A stretch of 64,000 nucleotides of DNA from Wenzhouxiangellaceae bacterium (GTDB taxonomy: Bacteria; Pseudomonadota; Gammaproteobacteria; Xanthomonadales; Wenzhouxiangellaceae), in contig REEQ01000091.1 of the NCBI GenBank assembly GCA_007695005.1, positions 1 through 64,000 on the forward strand, given 5' to 3'. The stretch's first letter is position 1. Each line of letters starts with the position of its first letter. The position numbers were made by a program, and so were the translations under genes. The notes beneath the pieces are model-generated. The model ran no database searches, had not been told where the DNA came from, and saw nothing but the letters and a program-made list of their open reading frames with translations. Shown here one piece after another: positions 45,979 to 55,643 of the stretch.

Positions 45979-47199
45979 TCAAAGGCCCAGGAGCATCCGT
46001 GCAGGATCTTCCAGTGCCTCCTTGACCGCAACCAGGAACTGCACTGCGTCCTTGCCGTCGATGATGCGGTGGTCGTAGGAAAGGGCGATGTACATCATCG
46101 GCCGGATGACGATTTCGCCGTTTTCGACAACCGGGCGCTCCTTGATCGTATGCATGCCCAGGATTGCGCTCTGCGGCATGTTCAGCAGCGGCGTAGACAG
46201 CAGCGATCCGAAAACCCCGCCATTGGTGATGGTGAAGGTTCCGCCCTGCAGGTCCTCGAGCTGAATGCTGCCCTTGCGTGCCTGCTCGGCAAAGTCGCCG
46301 ATGGACGCTTCGATATCTGCCAGCCCCATGCGTTGCGCATCGCGCAACACCGGAACCAGCAGGCCGCGATCGGTAGAAACCGCAACGCCGATGTCCTGGA
46401 AGCCGTGATACACGATTTCGTCGCCGTCGACCGAGGCGTTGACGACCGGATGTTTCTGCAGGGCCTCGCAGCAGGCCTTGACGAAGAAGGACATGAAGCC
46501 GAGCTTGACGCCGTGCCGTTTCTGGAAGTCATCCTTGTAGCGCGTCCGGAGGTCCATCACCGCCTTCAGGTTGACCTCGTTGAAGGAGGTAAGAATGGCA
46601 GCGGTGTTCTGCGCCTCCTTCATCCGCTCGGCAATGCGCGAGCGCAGACGCGACATCTTGACCCGCTCTTCCGGACGCGGTCCCGATGCGCCGCCCTGAC
46701 CGTGGCGAATGACATCACCTTTGGTGATCCGACCGCCGCGACCGCTGCCGCTCACTTCCTTCAAGTCGACTGCAGCTTCGGCTGCCGCCCGACGTGCAGA
46801 GGGTGAGGGCGCGTGACCCTGCTTGCCCGAATCACGTGATCCGGAGTCAGTCTTGCCGGACTCATCCTCGCTCGAATCTGCAGCCTGCTTGCCCTTGTCC
46901 TCGGCCTCGGCCGTTTCGCTATCGCCATCATCCTCAGCCTGCCCGGCATCAGCTTTGGCTTCACCTTCTTCCAGCAAGCCGAGAATCTGGCCTTCGGTAA
47001 CGGTGTCCCCTTCCTCAGCCTTGATCTCCTTGAGCACGCCGTCAGCCGGTGCCGGCACTTCCAGCACGACCTTGTCGGTTTCCAGGTCAACCAGGTTTTC
47101 GTCCCGGGCAACCGCATCGCCGGGCTTCTTGTGCCATTTGGCTATGGTTGCGTCGGAGACCGATTCCGGGAGATTCGGGACCTTGATTTCTAAACTCAT
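45979..47199 (-). CDS. sucB: 2-oxoglutarate dehydrogenase E2 (dihydrolipoyl succinyltransferase)
   Basis: E2 is the core of the 2-oxoglutarate dehydrogenase complex. The 406-residue protein has one lipoyl domain (1-80, lipoyl lysine K43 in [11 protein letters not shown]), a peripheral E1/E3-binding domain (about 130-165, [15 protein letters not shown]) and a catalytic domain ending with [13 protein letters not shown], which holds the active His and Asp. The linker between the first two domains (about 80-128) is unusually acidic and Ser/Asp/Glu-rich, not the Ala/Pro-rich type common in E. coli, perhaps a salt adaptation. It starts nine bases after the sucA stop. Confidence 0.95.
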   Translation of the reverse strand: MSLEIKVPNLPESVSDATIAKWHKKPGDAVARDENLVDLETDKVVLEVPAPADGVLKEIKAEEGDTVTEGQILGLLEEGEAKADAGQAEDDGDSETAEAEDKGKQAADSSEDESGKTDSGSRDSGKQGHAPSPSARRAAAEAAVDLKEVSGSGRGGRITKGDVIRHGQGGASGPRPEERVKMSRLRSRIAERMKEAQNTAAILTSFNEVNLKAVMDLRTRYKDDFQKRHGVKLGFMSFFVKACCEALQKHPVVNASVDGDEIVYHGFQDIGVAVSTDRGLLVPVLRDAQRMGLADIEASIGDFAEQARKGSIQLEDLQGGTFTITNGGVFGSLLSTPLLNMPQSAILGMHTIKERPVVENGEIVIRPMMYIALSYDHRIIDGKDAVQFLVAVKEALEDPARMLLGL

Positions 47200-47208
47200 C
47201 TTGATTCC

Positions 47209-50022
47209 TTAGACTGTTTCTTCACCAAGCGTCAGCGCCTGGCTGACGAGTCGTTTCTGTTGTTCCAAATGAACCTGGTAGTAGCCAACGGCGGGCGAGG
47301 CCGAGCCCTCGCGGCCAACATAGCGCAGTTTCTGCTCATCCCGCACGCAGGCCTGCAGGTGATGACGAATCTGGAACCAGGCACCCTGGTTGAGAGGTTC
47401 TTCCTGGCACCAGACGACCTCGTCGGCCTGGTCGTAAAGGGCGATGATTTCCTGAACTTCCTCACGCGGGAAAGGATAGAGCTGCTCGACACGGACAATG
47501 GCGACATTGTCGACATTGTCTTCCCGACGCTGGGCGTCGAGATCGAAGTAGACCTTGCCTGCGCAGAACACAACCCGACGAACCTTGTCTGGATTCGGTT
47601 CGGCCGGATCATCAATGACCACCTGGAATTCGCCGCGCGCGAGGTCATCCAGGGTCGAGGTCGAAGCCTTGTGCCGCAACAGTGACTTCGGCGTCATAAC
47701 GATCAGCGGCTTGCGGAACGGCCGCAGCATCTGGCGTCGCAGCATGTGGAACATCTGCGCCGGCAGCGACGGGACACAGACCTGGATGTTGTTGCCGGAA
47801 CACAGCTGCATGAAGCGCTCCAGGCGAGCTGATGAATGCTCGGGCCCCTGGCCCTCATAACCGTGCGGCAGAAACATGACCAGCCCACACAAACGCCCCC
47901 ACTTCGCCTCGCCCGAGGTGATGAACTGATCGATCACTACCTGAGCGCCGTTGACGAAATCGCCGAATTGAGCCTCCCAGATCACCAGTGAACCGGGGTC
48001 GGCGGTGGCATAGCCATACTCGAAGCCCAGGACCGCCTCTTCCGATAGCAGCGAGTCGATGACGGTGACTCGTGAAGGATCCTTGGCGAGTCGGCTCAGC
48101 GACAGGTAAGGCGTGCCGTCGGCCTGGTTGTGGAGCACCGCGTGACGGTGAAAAAAGGTACCGCGACCCGAATCCTGCCCAACCAGGCGCAGACCGTGCC
48201 CTGCCTGGATCAGGCTGGCATATGCCATGGTTTCTGCAAAGCCCCAGTCCATGGCCTGCTCGCCGGCGGCCATCTTGCGACGCGCCTCGACAATCCGCTG
48301 TACCTGCTTGTGCAGTTCGAAGCCCTCGGGCAATTCGGTCAGAACCTCGTTGAGTCGACGCACCTCTTCGGTCGAAAGGCGGGTCTCGGCCGCCTCGCGC
48401 CAGTCGGCTTCGAGGAAAGGCGTCCAGTCCGTTGTGACCAGGGCTTCCTCATCAGGCACCAATTCAACCACCGGCTCACCGGCATCGAGGCGATCCCGAT
48501 ACTCGCTGGCAATACGGTCGACGCCGGCATCGTCAAGCAGGCCATCCTTGCGCAGTAGGTCGGCGTATTGCTTGCGAATCGGGTCAAGGGCGCGAATGAC
48601 CTGGTACATGCGCGGCTGGGTTGCGGCCGGCTCGTCGGCCTCGTTATGGCCATGACGCCGGTAACACACCAGGTCGATGATCACATCCTTCTTGAACTCG
48701 CGCCTGAAGTCGGCGGCGAGGCGGGTAGCGTACAGCACCGCCTCGGGATCGTCGGCATTGACGTGCAGAATCGGCGCCTGAACCATCTTTGCCACTTCGG
48801 TGCAATACAGGGTCGAGCGCGCGTCGAGGGGGTTGGAAGTGGTGAAGCCGATCTGGTTGTTGACCACGATGTGGAAGGTGCCGCCTATTGCAAAGCCCCT
48901 GGCCTGAGACATGTTCAGCAGCTCCATCACCACGCCCTGTCCGGCAATGGCAGCGTCGCCGTGGACCAGTACCGGCAGTACCTGCTCGCGGCGAGCATCG
49001 CCGAGCCGGGTCTGGCGCGCGCGGGCCGAGCCGGCAACTACCGGGTTGACGATTTCCAGGTGCGAGGGATTGAAGGCCAGCGCCAGGTGCATGATGCCGC
49101 CGGGCGTGCGCACATCGGAGCTGAATCCCATGTGGTATTTCACGTCACCGGAGCGGTTTGGATCATCCTTGGCGATGGTGCCCTCGAACTCGGCGAACAG
49201 CTCGCCCGGACTCTTGCCGAGCACATTGACCAGCACGTTGAGACGGCCGCGGTGGGCCATGCCGATGACCATCTCCTTGACGCCCTGGCTGCCGCAGTGA
49301 CGAATCAGGGTGTCGAACAGAGGAATCAGCGATTCTCCGCCCTCGAGGGAAAAGCGTTTCTGGCCGACATACTTGGAATGCAGGTATTTCTCCATGCCTT
49401 CGGCAGCGGTGAGCTTTTCGAGCAGGCGCAGGCGCTCTTCCTGCGAAGGCGTGTAGTTGCCGCGGGTCGATTCCAGGCGCTGCTGCAGCCAGCGACGCTG
49501 GGTGGTGTCGGCGATATGCATGTATTCAACGCCGATGCTGCCGCAATAGGTACGCCGGCAGATGTCGATGATCTCGGCCAGCGGCAGATGGTCCGGCGCT
49601 GCCAGGCTGCCGGTGTGAAAGCTGGTCTTGAGATCGGCCTCGCTCAGGCTGTGGAAACCCAGCTCCAGATCCGGCACCTCCGGTCGTTCGCTCAGGTTCA
49701 GCGGATCAAGACGGGCGCGTTGGTGACCGCGTACGCGATAGGCATTGATCAGGCGCAGGACGCCGGCCTGCTTGTAGTCTTCGGCCATGGGCATGCCGGA
49801 CTGCAAGAGCCCGTTCTGCCCGAGGCCGCGAAAGTATTCGAGCATGGCCAGATGACGGCTGTCGTCCCGGGCACCGCCGCTGAGGTCGGCAAACAGTTGC
49901 TGCCAGTGCGACGGCACCGAGTCGGCGTCGTCGAGCCAGCTTTCATAAAGCTCCTCGACATAGGCGGCGTTGGCGCCGGACAGGTGCGAGGCCTGGTACT
50001 GCGCCTGGAGAAAATCGGTCAT
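47209..50022 (-). CDS. sucA: 2-oxoglutarate dehydrogenase E1 component
   Basis: E1 decarboxylates 2-oxoglutarate with thiamine diphosphate and passes the succinyl group to E2. The 937-residue protein has HRGRLNVLVNVLGK, GDAAIAGQGVV followed by NNQIGFTT (ThDP and Mg2+), and the C-terminal transketolase-like part with EAQFGDFVNGAQ. I chose the ATG at 50022 (MTDFLQAQY) because the family begins at this distance from LSGAN; an ATG at 50052 adds ten residues and lies only 18 bases after a -10 box at 50070-50075. Confidence 0.95.
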   Translation of the reverse strand: MTDFLQAQYQASHLSGANAAYVEELYESWLDDADSVPSHWQQLFADLSGGARDDSRHLAMLEYFRGLGQNGLLQSGMPMAEDYKQAGVLRLINAYRVRGHQRARLDPLNLSERPEVPDLELGFHSLSEADLKTSFHTGSLAAPDHLPLAEIIDICRRTYCGSIGVEYMHIADTTQRRWLQQRLESTRGNYTPSQEERLRLLEKLTAAEGMEKYLHSKYVGQKRFSLEGGESLIPLFDTLIRHCGSQGVKEMVIGMAHRGRLNVLVNVLGKSPGELFAEFEGTIAKDDPNRSGDVKYHMGFSSDVRTPGGIMHLALAFNPSHLEIVNPVVAGSARARQTRLGDARREQVLPVLVHGDAAIAGQGVVMELLNMSQARGFAIGGTFHIVVNNQIGFTTSNPLDARSTLYCTEVAKMVQAPILHVNADDPEAVLYATRLAADFRREFKKDVIIDLVCYRRHGHNEADEPAATQPRMYQVIRALDPIRKQYADLLRKDGLLDDAGVDRIASEYRDRLDAGEPVVELVPDEEALVTTDWTPFLEADWREAAETRLSTEEVRRLNEVLTELPEGFELHKQVQRIVEARRKMAAGEQAMDWGFAETMAYASLIQAGHGLRLVGQDSGRGTFFHRHAVLHNQADGTPYLSLSRLAKDPSRVTVIDSLLSEEAVLGFEYGYATADPGSLVIWEAQFGDFVNGAQVVIDQFITSGEAKWGRLCGLVMFLPHGYEGQGPEHSSARLERFMQLCSGNNIQVCVPSLPAQMFHMLRRQMLRPFRKPLIVMTPKSLLRHKASTSTLDDLARGEFQVVIDDPAEPNPDKVRRVVFCAGKVYFDLDAQRREDNVDNVAIVRVEQLYPFPREEVQEIIALYDQADEVVWCQEEPLNQGAWFQIRHHLQACVRDEQKLRYVGREGSASPAVGYYQVHLEQQKRLVSQALTLGEETV

Positions 50023-50069
50023 AGAACTGCGGCGCTCCGTGCTGGGGGCCATGCGGAAATCAACTGGTG

Positions 50070-50075
50070 ATTATA
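50070..50075 (-). promoter_or_regulatory. -10 box for the sucA-sucB operon
   Basis: On the minus strand this is a perfect TATAAT about 48 bases before the preferred sucA ATG. With an 18-base spacer the -35 position reads TGCCCA, a weak match. Confidence 0.45.
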
Positions 50076-50154
50076 GCCTCGCGTCCCGCGTCATGGGCAT
50101 GGAATAAGCGAATTTGCGCACGTCAGGCACCTGTGCTTGAGCGTTTCAGGATGA

Positions 50155-51258
50155 TCATTGCGGCTGGGCTTCGAGGGCAATCGCATCGAGCTCGCAAAGC
50201 TGGATCAGGGCCTGCTCCAGCTGCTGCCACTCGGCGCTGAATTCACGCGTTACGGCCACATGCCTGCCCAGCTCCGGCGGGCAGTCGACATGCTCGCCGT
50301 TGACGTACAAACGACCATTGCTCAGGGCGAGCCGGGCCGCTGCTGCAAGTCGCAGTGTGCGCCCCTGACGGATGGCCGCAATCACGGCTTCGACCGCCGG
50401 CGACTCGGGTGCTTCCGGCCAGCTTCTCCAGCGTGTCAGAAAGCCCGCGCAGAAGTCGGCCAATGCTTCGTCGTTCATGCCCATGGCCTCGTCCAGCAGT
50501 TGACGGATCGCTGTAAGGTGCTCCGTGCTCAGCGTGGCCGGGGCCTCGCTGTCGACCGTTTTGACCGGCAGGCGACGACTTGCCGAGCCATGCCTGTCCA
50601 GATGTTCGGCCAGGTCGAACATGAGCTCGGCAGCCGAGGGCGTGCGCAAACCGACAGACCAGGTCTGGCAGTGACCCAGCGCAATGCCATGATGTGCAAC
50701 GCCGGCCGGCAGGTACAAGGTCTGTCCGGGGCGGAGCACGGCGCTGGCCTGCTGCGACCAGGAGGCCAGCAGGTCGATCTCGAAACGGGGGTCGCGGCGA
50801 TCGTCGAAGGCTGCGGCCAACTCCCAGCGACGCTGGCCGGCAGCCTGGACGAGGAAAACATCGTAGGCATCGACATGCGGACCTACCGAGCCGCCGTCGA
50901 CGGCATCGCTGATCATGATGTCGTCCAGCATCCAGTCCGGCAGGAAGCGGAACTGATCGAGCAGTCCCGCGACCTCATCATCAACCTTGTCAACTTCCTG
51001 CACGAGCACGGTCCAGCAGCGTTCCGAGCGCGGCAAGTCGGCGGCTGACAGCGGTCCATGCCGAAGCTGCCACTGATCCTGCTCACGGCTGCCCTGTACC
51101 AATCGGACCGGCAGCTCCCTGACCTCGGCCAGCTCGAGCAGACGAGCCAGGGGCAGGGGATCGGGCTGCACCCAGTTGCTGATCAGGCAGGGACGCTGCT
51201 GCCAGAACTCCTCAAGGAAGCGAGCGCGATGGAAGCGATCCAGGTGTCCCAGAATCAC
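50155..51258 (-). CDS. roxA: 50S ribosomal protein uL16 arginine hydroxylase (RoxA/YcfD, JmjC-type)
   Basis: This 367-residue Fe(II)/2-oxoglutarate oxygenase hydroxylates an arginine of ribosomal protein uL16. FWQQRPCLI at the start and the metal ligands in VGPHVDAYDVFLVQ (His-x-Asp) with a distal His in AGVAHHGIAL make the JmjC facial triad. A dimerisation helix and a winged-helix domain follow in the C-terminal part. E. coli YcfD is of similar length. It overlaps the purB stop by four bases, so purB and roxA are coupled. Confidence 0.88.
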   Translation of the reverse strand: MILGHLDRFHRARFLEEFWQQRPCLISNWVQPDPLPLARLLELAEVRELPVRLVQGSREQDQWQLRHGPLSAADLPRSERCWTVLVQEVDKVDDEVAGLLDQFRFLPDWMLDDIMISDAVDGGSVGPHVDAYDVFLVQAAGQRRWELAAAFDDRRDPRFEIDLLASWSQQASAVLRPGQTLYLPAGVAHHGIALGHCQTWSVGLRTPSAAELMFDLAEHLDRHGSASRRLPVKTVDSEAPATLSTEHLTAIRQLLDEAMGMNDEALADFCAGFLTRWRSWPEAPESPAVEAVIAAIRQGRTLRLAAAARLALSNGRLYVNGEHVDCPPELGRHVAVTREFSAEWQQLEQALIQLCELDAIALEAQPQ

Positions 51259-52634
51259 GTGTAACGACTGATTGCCCGGGCCATGGCCACGGCGTTGCCG
51301 GTGTAATCTGCCGGTGTCAGTGCCAGCAGGCGATCGCGATCGGCGGCGGGAATGTCGAGCTTGCCGATGAAGTTCAGCAGCCGGTCACGATCAATCCCCT
51401 GGCCGCGGGTCAGAGCCTTGAGTTTTTCGTAGGGCTCTGGCACCCCGTGCAGGCGCATCACCGTTTGCACGGGCTCGGCCAGCACCTCCCAGGCCTGGTC
51501 AAGATCGGCGGCCAGGCGTTTCGGGTCGGCGGCGATGCGATTCAGGCCGCGCAGGATCGAGCCCCAGGCAAGCGCGCAGTAGCCGAAGGCGCTACCGAGG
51601 CTGCGCTGGACGGTGGAATCGGTCAGGTCACGTTGCCAGCGCGAGATCGGCAGCTTGGCCGCCATGTGTTCGAGCAGTGCGTTGGCCAGGCCCAGGTTGC
51701 CTTCGCCGTTTTCAAAGTCGATCGGATTGACCTTGTGTGGCATGGTCGAGGAGCCGACTTCACCGGCGACCAGCTTTTGTCGAAAGTAACCCAGCGAGAC
51801 ATAGCCCCAGGCGTCACGGGCGAAATCAAGCAAAACGGTATTGATCCGCACCAGGGCATGAGCAATCTCGGCGATCATGTCGTGCGGTTCGATCTGGGTG
51901 GTATAGGGGTTCCAGATCAGGCCCAGGTCTTCGACGACCTGACGCGACAGCGCTGGCCAGTCCAGGCCCGGGCAGGCAACCATGTGCGCATTGAAGTTGC
52001 CGACGGCGCCGTTGATCTTGCCGCTGATCTCCACCCGATGAAGAACCCGGCGCTGGCGTCGCAGGCGAAACACCACGTTGGCCAGCTCCTTGCCCAGGGT
52101 GGTCGGCGAGGCGGTTTGGCCGTGCGTGCGCGACAGCATGGGCAGCTCGGCGGTTTCCAGCGCAAGCGCTTCCAGCTGCCGATCCAGCTGACCCAGCAGC
52201 GGGTCCAGTTCCTCAGTGATCGCAGAGCGGATGATCAGGGCCCAGGCCAGGTTGTTGATATCCTCCGAAGTACAGGCGAAGTGCACGAACTCGGCCCAGG
52301 CTGCCAGCGACGGTCGCTGGGACATTTGCTGTTTGAGCCAGTACTCGACAGCCTTGACGTCGTGGTTCGTCTCCTTTTCGATGGCCTTGACCTCGGCCGC
52401 CTGCGCCGGACCGAAATCCATCACCAGTTTGTCCAGAAAGGCCTGGTCAGATGCATTCAAGGGTGGCAGCGACTCGAAGTCGGGGTGGGCTGCCAGGGCC
52501 TTGAACCAGGCCACCTCCACCGCTATCCGACGACTGATCAAGCCGGCTTCGGAACACAGCGACTTCAGGCCCTGCAGGCGCGCGCCATAGCGACCGTCCA
52601 ACGGCGACAGTGCGGTCAATGCATTCAAATCCAT
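51255..52634 (-). CDS. purB: Adenylosuccinate lyase
   Basis: PurB acts twice in purine synthesis, splitting fumarate from SAICAR and from adenylosuccinate. The 459-residue protein opens with LNALTALSPLDGRYG, has SRTHGQTASPTTLGKE with the catalytic His, and carries the superfamily signature GSSTMPHKVNPIDFEN. The ATG at 52634 has GGAG upstream and gives the family start; longer in-frame readings go into the divergent flavodoxin-fold gene's promoter. The stop overlaps roxA. Confidence 0.96.
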   Translation of the reverse strand: MDLNALTALSPLDGRYGARLQGLKSLCSEAGLISRRIAVEVAWFKALAAHPDFESLPPLNASDQAFLDKLVMDFGPAQAAEVKAIEKETNHDVKAVEYWLKQQMSQRPSLAAWAEFVHFACTSEDINNLAWALIIRSAITEELDPLLGQLDRQLEALALETAELPMLSRTHGQTASPTTLGKELANVVFRLRRQRRVLHRVEISGKINGAVGNFNAHMVACPGLDWPALSRQVVEDLGLIWNPYTTQIEPHDMIAEIAHALVRINTVLLDFARDAWGYVSLGYFRQKLVAGEVGSSTMPHKVNPIDFENGEGNLGLANALLEHMAAKLPISRWQRDLTDSTVQRSLGSAFGYCALAWGSILRGLNRIAADPKRLAADLDQAWEVLAEPVQTVMRLHGVPEPYEKLKALTRGQGIDRDRLLNFIGKLDIPAADRDRLLALTPADYTGNAVAMARAISRYT

Positions 52635-52689
52635 CGGGGTTTGCTCCAGATCAATAGCGGCGGCAGGACAACCCCCTATGATAGCCGAC

Positions 52690-53274
52690 ATGAAACGTCG
52701 AATACTGATCATCCAGGCTCACCCCGACCCAAGGCCGGAACGCTATTGCCAGGCCCTGGCTGCGGCCTATCGGGCCGGCGCCGAGTCAGGTGGTCACGAA
52801 GTCGAAACGCTGACCGTGGCTGAGCTTGATTTCAAACTGCTGCGCAGCGAACGTGAGTGGCATGAACCACCGGCGCCGGATATCCAGCGAGCGCAAGAGG
52901 CGATTGCCGCTGCCGATCATCTGGTATTCGTTTTCCCGCTCTGGATGGGCACGATGCCGGCGTTGCTGAAAGCTTTTCTGGAGCAGGTTCTGAGACCAGG
53001 GTTCGCGTTTGATGATCAGGCCCGGGAAGGCTTCGGCGGCAAACGCCTGCATGGCAAAAGTGCGCGGACCCTGGTCACCATGGGCATGCCAGGGCCGGTG
53101 TACCGATGGTTTTTTGGCGCTCACGGTTATTTGTACTTCAAGCGCAATATCCTGAATTTCTGTGGCATCAAACCTGTTCGACACTGCTTCGCCGGCCTGG
53201 CTGCCGCCAAGGACGGGAAAGGTAGGCAACGTTGGCTGCAGCGCGTCGAGAAGCTTGGCCGGGACGCCAGGTAG
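52690..53274 (+). CDS. Flavodoxin-fold NAD(P)H dehydrogenase (quinone), KefF/MdaB-like
   Basis: This 194-residue flavoprotein belongs to the NQO1/KefF family. ILIIQAHPDPRPERYC binds FMN or FAD phosphate, FVFPLWMGTMPALLKAF is the signature segment, and TMGMPGPVYRWFFGAHG follows. Such enzymes reduce quinones by two electrons or regulate Kef channels; no kef gene is nearby. The ATG at 52690 is chosen; an ATG at 52678 overlaps a TATGAT that may be the -10 box, so the shorter form is more likely. It is divergent from purB. Confidence 0.82.
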   Translation: MKRRILIIQAHPDPRPERYCQALAAAYRAGAESGGHEVETLTVAELDFKLLRSEREWHEPPAPDIQRAQEAIAAADHLVFVFPLWMGTMPALLKAFLEQVLRPGFAFDDQAREGFGGKRLHGKSARTLVTMGMPGPVYRWFFGAHGYLYFKRNILNFCGIKPVRHCFAGLAAAKDGKGRQRWLQRVEKLGRDAR

Positions 53275-53444
53275 GCTGAACAATCCCTAAAATCCGCGCA
53301 ATGATCGCGCAGGATATTGTTCGCACGGTGGATTTTCTGATGGGGCCTTGGTTCAGGCCATACGCCCGACTGAGGAAAAGCGGCTGTGAAGTCAATGGAC
53401 CAGCGAGGGCACGCGCAACTTCATGAATTGCTCGGGTGATGGTT

Positions 53445-54329
53445 TCAGCGGCGCCAGCGTTTGAGCAGATCGGCGTAGGCGTCGATCCGTCGATCCCGTA
53501 GAAACGGCCAGATTCGCCGCACCTGCTCGCCGCGGCCGAGATCCAGGTCGGCGACCAGGATCTCCGCCTCAGTGCCGGCCTCATCGATGATTTCGCCTTG
53601 CGGACCGCAGATGAAACTGTGCCCCCAGAATTCGGCATCGCAGCCGTTCCCGGAGCGGTCCGGCTCGAAGCCAACCCGGTTGCAGGCGAGCACTGGCACG
53701 CCGTTTGCGACCGCGTGCCCGCGCTGAATGGTTCGCCAGGCATCGAGTTGACGAAGCTGCTCGTCTTCGCTGTCGTCCGGGTCCTTTCCGATCGCGGTGG
53801 GATAGAGCAGGATTTCAGCGCCGGCCATGGCCATCAGGCGGGCTGCTTCCGGATACCACTGATCCCAGCACACCAGAACTCCCAGTCGGCCGATCGAGGT
53901 TTGAATCGGCTCGAATCCCAGATCGCCGGGGGTGAAGTAGAACTTCTCGTTGTAGCCGGGATCGTCCGGGATGTGCATTTTCCGATAGATGCCGGCCAGC
54001 GAGCCATCGTTATCGATGACGATCGCCGTATTGTGGGCCAGTCCAGGAGCACGATGCTCGAACAGGCTGCCAACCAGCACTACGCCATGCTGACGGGCCG
54101 CGTCAGACAGAGCATGCCGGGTGGGGCCGTCGATTGGCTCGGCAAGATCGAACAGGACAGGGTCCTGATACTTGCAAAAGTACTCGCTGGCGTGCAGCTC
54201 CGGCAGCAGGACCAGCTCCGCACCGTCGGCGGCTGCGCGTGCAACACCCGCCAGCGAAGCCTGGCGGTTCTCCTCGGCATCCGGACCCATGGCGTGTTGA
54301 ACGAGGCCAACGCGGACTATCCTTTTCAT
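53445..54329 (-). CDS. aguB: N-carbamoylputrescine amidase
   Basis: AguB hydrolyses N-carbamoylputrescine to putrescine, CO2 and ammonia. The 294-residue nitrilase-superfamily enzyme has the Glu-Lys-Cys triad: E44 in LLPELHASEY, K117 in IYRKMHIPDDPGY and C154 in VLVCWDQWYPE. Residues near HIPDDPGYNEKFYF match carbamoylputrescine amidases and not other nitrilases. It overlaps aguA by four bases, and the two steps turn agmatine into putrescine. The C-terminal side faces a 170-base gap before the flavodoxin-fold gene. Confidence 0.93.
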   Translation of the reverse strand: MKRIVRVGLVQHAMGPDAEENRQASLAGVARAAADGAELVLLPELHASEYFCKYQDPVLFDLAEPIDGPTRHALSDAARQHGVVLVGSLFEHRAPGLAHNTAIVIDNDGSLAGIYRKMHIPDDPGYNEKFYFTPGDLGFEPIQTSIGRLGVLVCWDQWYPEAARLMAMAGAEILLYPTAIGKDPDDSEDEQLRQLDAWRTIQRGHAVANGVPVLACNRVGFEPDRSGNGCDAEFWGHSFICGPQGEIIDEAGTEAEILVADLDLGRGEQVRRIWPFLRDRRIDAYADLLKRWRR

Positions 54330-55315
54330 GGCAATGCCTCCGGAATCTGCATGCTGGCACAGTGGATTCCACCATACTGACGGATCAAGGCCGCGGCGGG
54401 TACCGAAACCACGGCGTACTGCGGCAGGGCCTCGGCCAGGATGGCCCGAGCCGGCTCGTCGGCCGGCAGACCGTAAGCGGGAACCAGGCAAGCATCGTTG
54501 ACGAACAGAAAGTTGACGTAGTTGGCCGGCAAGCCGCTCTCCACGCCTTGTGGAGCAGGCAGGCAGAGCAGCTCGAAAGCCTGTCCGGTCAGATTCCTGA
54601 GTGCTTCCAGCTGGTCACGCAAGCGAGTGGTGCGGGTTGGTTCAAGCTGCTCTTGAAAAACCAGCCTGTTGTCGGGCAGAAAGCGCGCCAGGGTATCGAT
54701 ATGGCCATCGGTATCGTCGCCGGGCGTTGGCTCGATGTCGATGCCCAGCACTCGTCGGATACTAAGCAGAAGCTCGAGCTCGCGCTCGATTTCGACCTGC
54801 CTCAAGTGCGGGTGGCGGGTGCGCAGACAATGCCAGTTGACGAGCAATTGGCCGGCACCGTCGCAGTCGATGGCGCCGCCTTCAAGCTCAAACAGGGACT
54901 GCCGGAAACGCAGGCCGCGGAACAGGGCATGCCGCGCCAGATGGGTATTGACCCGGTTGTCCCTGGCGGCCGGATACTTGCCTCCCCAGCCATTGAACAG
55001 GAAGTCCATGCCCAGAAGCTGGCCGGCATGTACCAGCGTGATCGGTCCATAATCCCGACACCAGGTGTCATCGAAAGGTATCTCCAGCAGATGCAGCCCA
55101 GCTTGCTCGCCGAGCTGTGCCTGGGCGCTGCTGTCGCCCGGCGCAACCAGCAGAAATACCGGCTGACGTTCGAGCACGGCTTCGATCAGCGCCTGGTACT
55201 CGGCGCGTATCGCGGCCAGGTTGTCGACCCAGTCACCGTGCCCGTGCGGCCAGGCAAGCAAAGTAGCGCGTTGCCGTTCCCACTCTGCGGGAAGGCGATG
55301 ATCCTTCAAAGACAT
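54326..55315 (-). CDS. aguA: Agmatine deiminase
   Basis: AguA converts agmatine to N-carbamoylputrescine. This 329-residue member of the peptidyl-arginine deiminase (pentein) fold has the substrate Asp and Arg region in DDTWCRDYGP, the catalytic His in GDDTDGHID and the nucleophile C319 in GGIHCASMQIP. The protein is shorter than plant and Pseudomonas AguA (about 365), mainly at the N-terminus, but all motifs are present. It lies ten bases after a small secreted-protein gene and is coupled to aguB. Confidence 0.92.
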   Translation of the reverse strand: MSLKDHRLPAEWERQRATLLAWPHGHGDWVDNLAAIRAEYQALIEAVLERQPVFLLVAPGDSSAQAQLGEQAGLHLLEIPFDDTWCRDYGPITLVHAGQLLGMDFLFNGWGGKYPAARDNRVNTHLARHALFRGLRFRQSLFELEGGAIDCDGAGQLLVNWHCLRTRHPHLRQVEIERELELLLSIRRVLGIDIEPTPGDDTDGHIDTLARFLPDNRLVFQEQLEPTRTTRLRDQLEALRNLTGQAFELLCLPAPQGVESGLPANYVNFLFVNDACLVPAYGLPADEPARAILAEALPQYAVVSVPAAALIRQYGGIHCASMQIPEALP

Positions 55316-55325
55316 GGATCGTCAA

Positions 55326-55643
55326 TCAGTTGTTGCGGCGCTGAACCTCACGCACCACGGCTTCATGGTGCAGAACGCTTTCAATGACCAGCTGATACTC
55401 GAAATACACGCTGTAATCAGCGTATATCCAGCGCGTGATCGGCGGCTGGCCGACCGCGGCATGTCGTTCCAGCGGTGCACCGTAGCGTGCTTCGACTTCG
55501 CTCATGCTCAGGCCATTGCCGGGCAGATCGCGGAGCATGCGCTCGCGCACCTTTTCGATCAACAGAATGTCGGCGGTGGCAGGGGCCACCAGCGCCAGCA
55601 GAACCATCCCCCAGAACAGCTTCACAACGGTTTGTCTGACCAT
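55326..55643 (-). CDS. Small secreted BamE/SmpA-like conserved protein
   Basis: This 105-residue protein starts with a signal peptide (about 1-24, cleavage near PATA). The mature part has GLSMSEVEARYGAPLERHAAVG, which resembles the helix-turn of BamE/SmpA-fold domains (GMSxxxVxxxxGxP), and then PPITRWIYADYSVYFEYQLV. No lipobox Cys is seen, so it is probably soluble in the periplasm. It lies ten bases upstream of aguA and so heads the agmatine operon. Function is unknown. The ATG at 55643 has AAGGAAAG upstream. Confidence 0.75.
   Translation of the reverse strand: MVRQTVVKLFWGMVLLALVAPATADILLIEKVRERMLRDLPGNGLSMSEVEARYGAPLERHAAVGQPPITRWIYADYSVYFEYQLVIESVLHHEAVVREVQRRNN

Noticed and set aside
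48568-50070. Long plus-strand open frame opposite sucA
   Set aside because: Composition-driven shadow of sucA.
53275-53444. Possible gene or gene remnant in the gap between the flavodoxin-fold gene and aguB
   Set aside because: The minus-strand frame here is open for some 55 codons but has no start, motif or ribosome-binding site; too weak to call.
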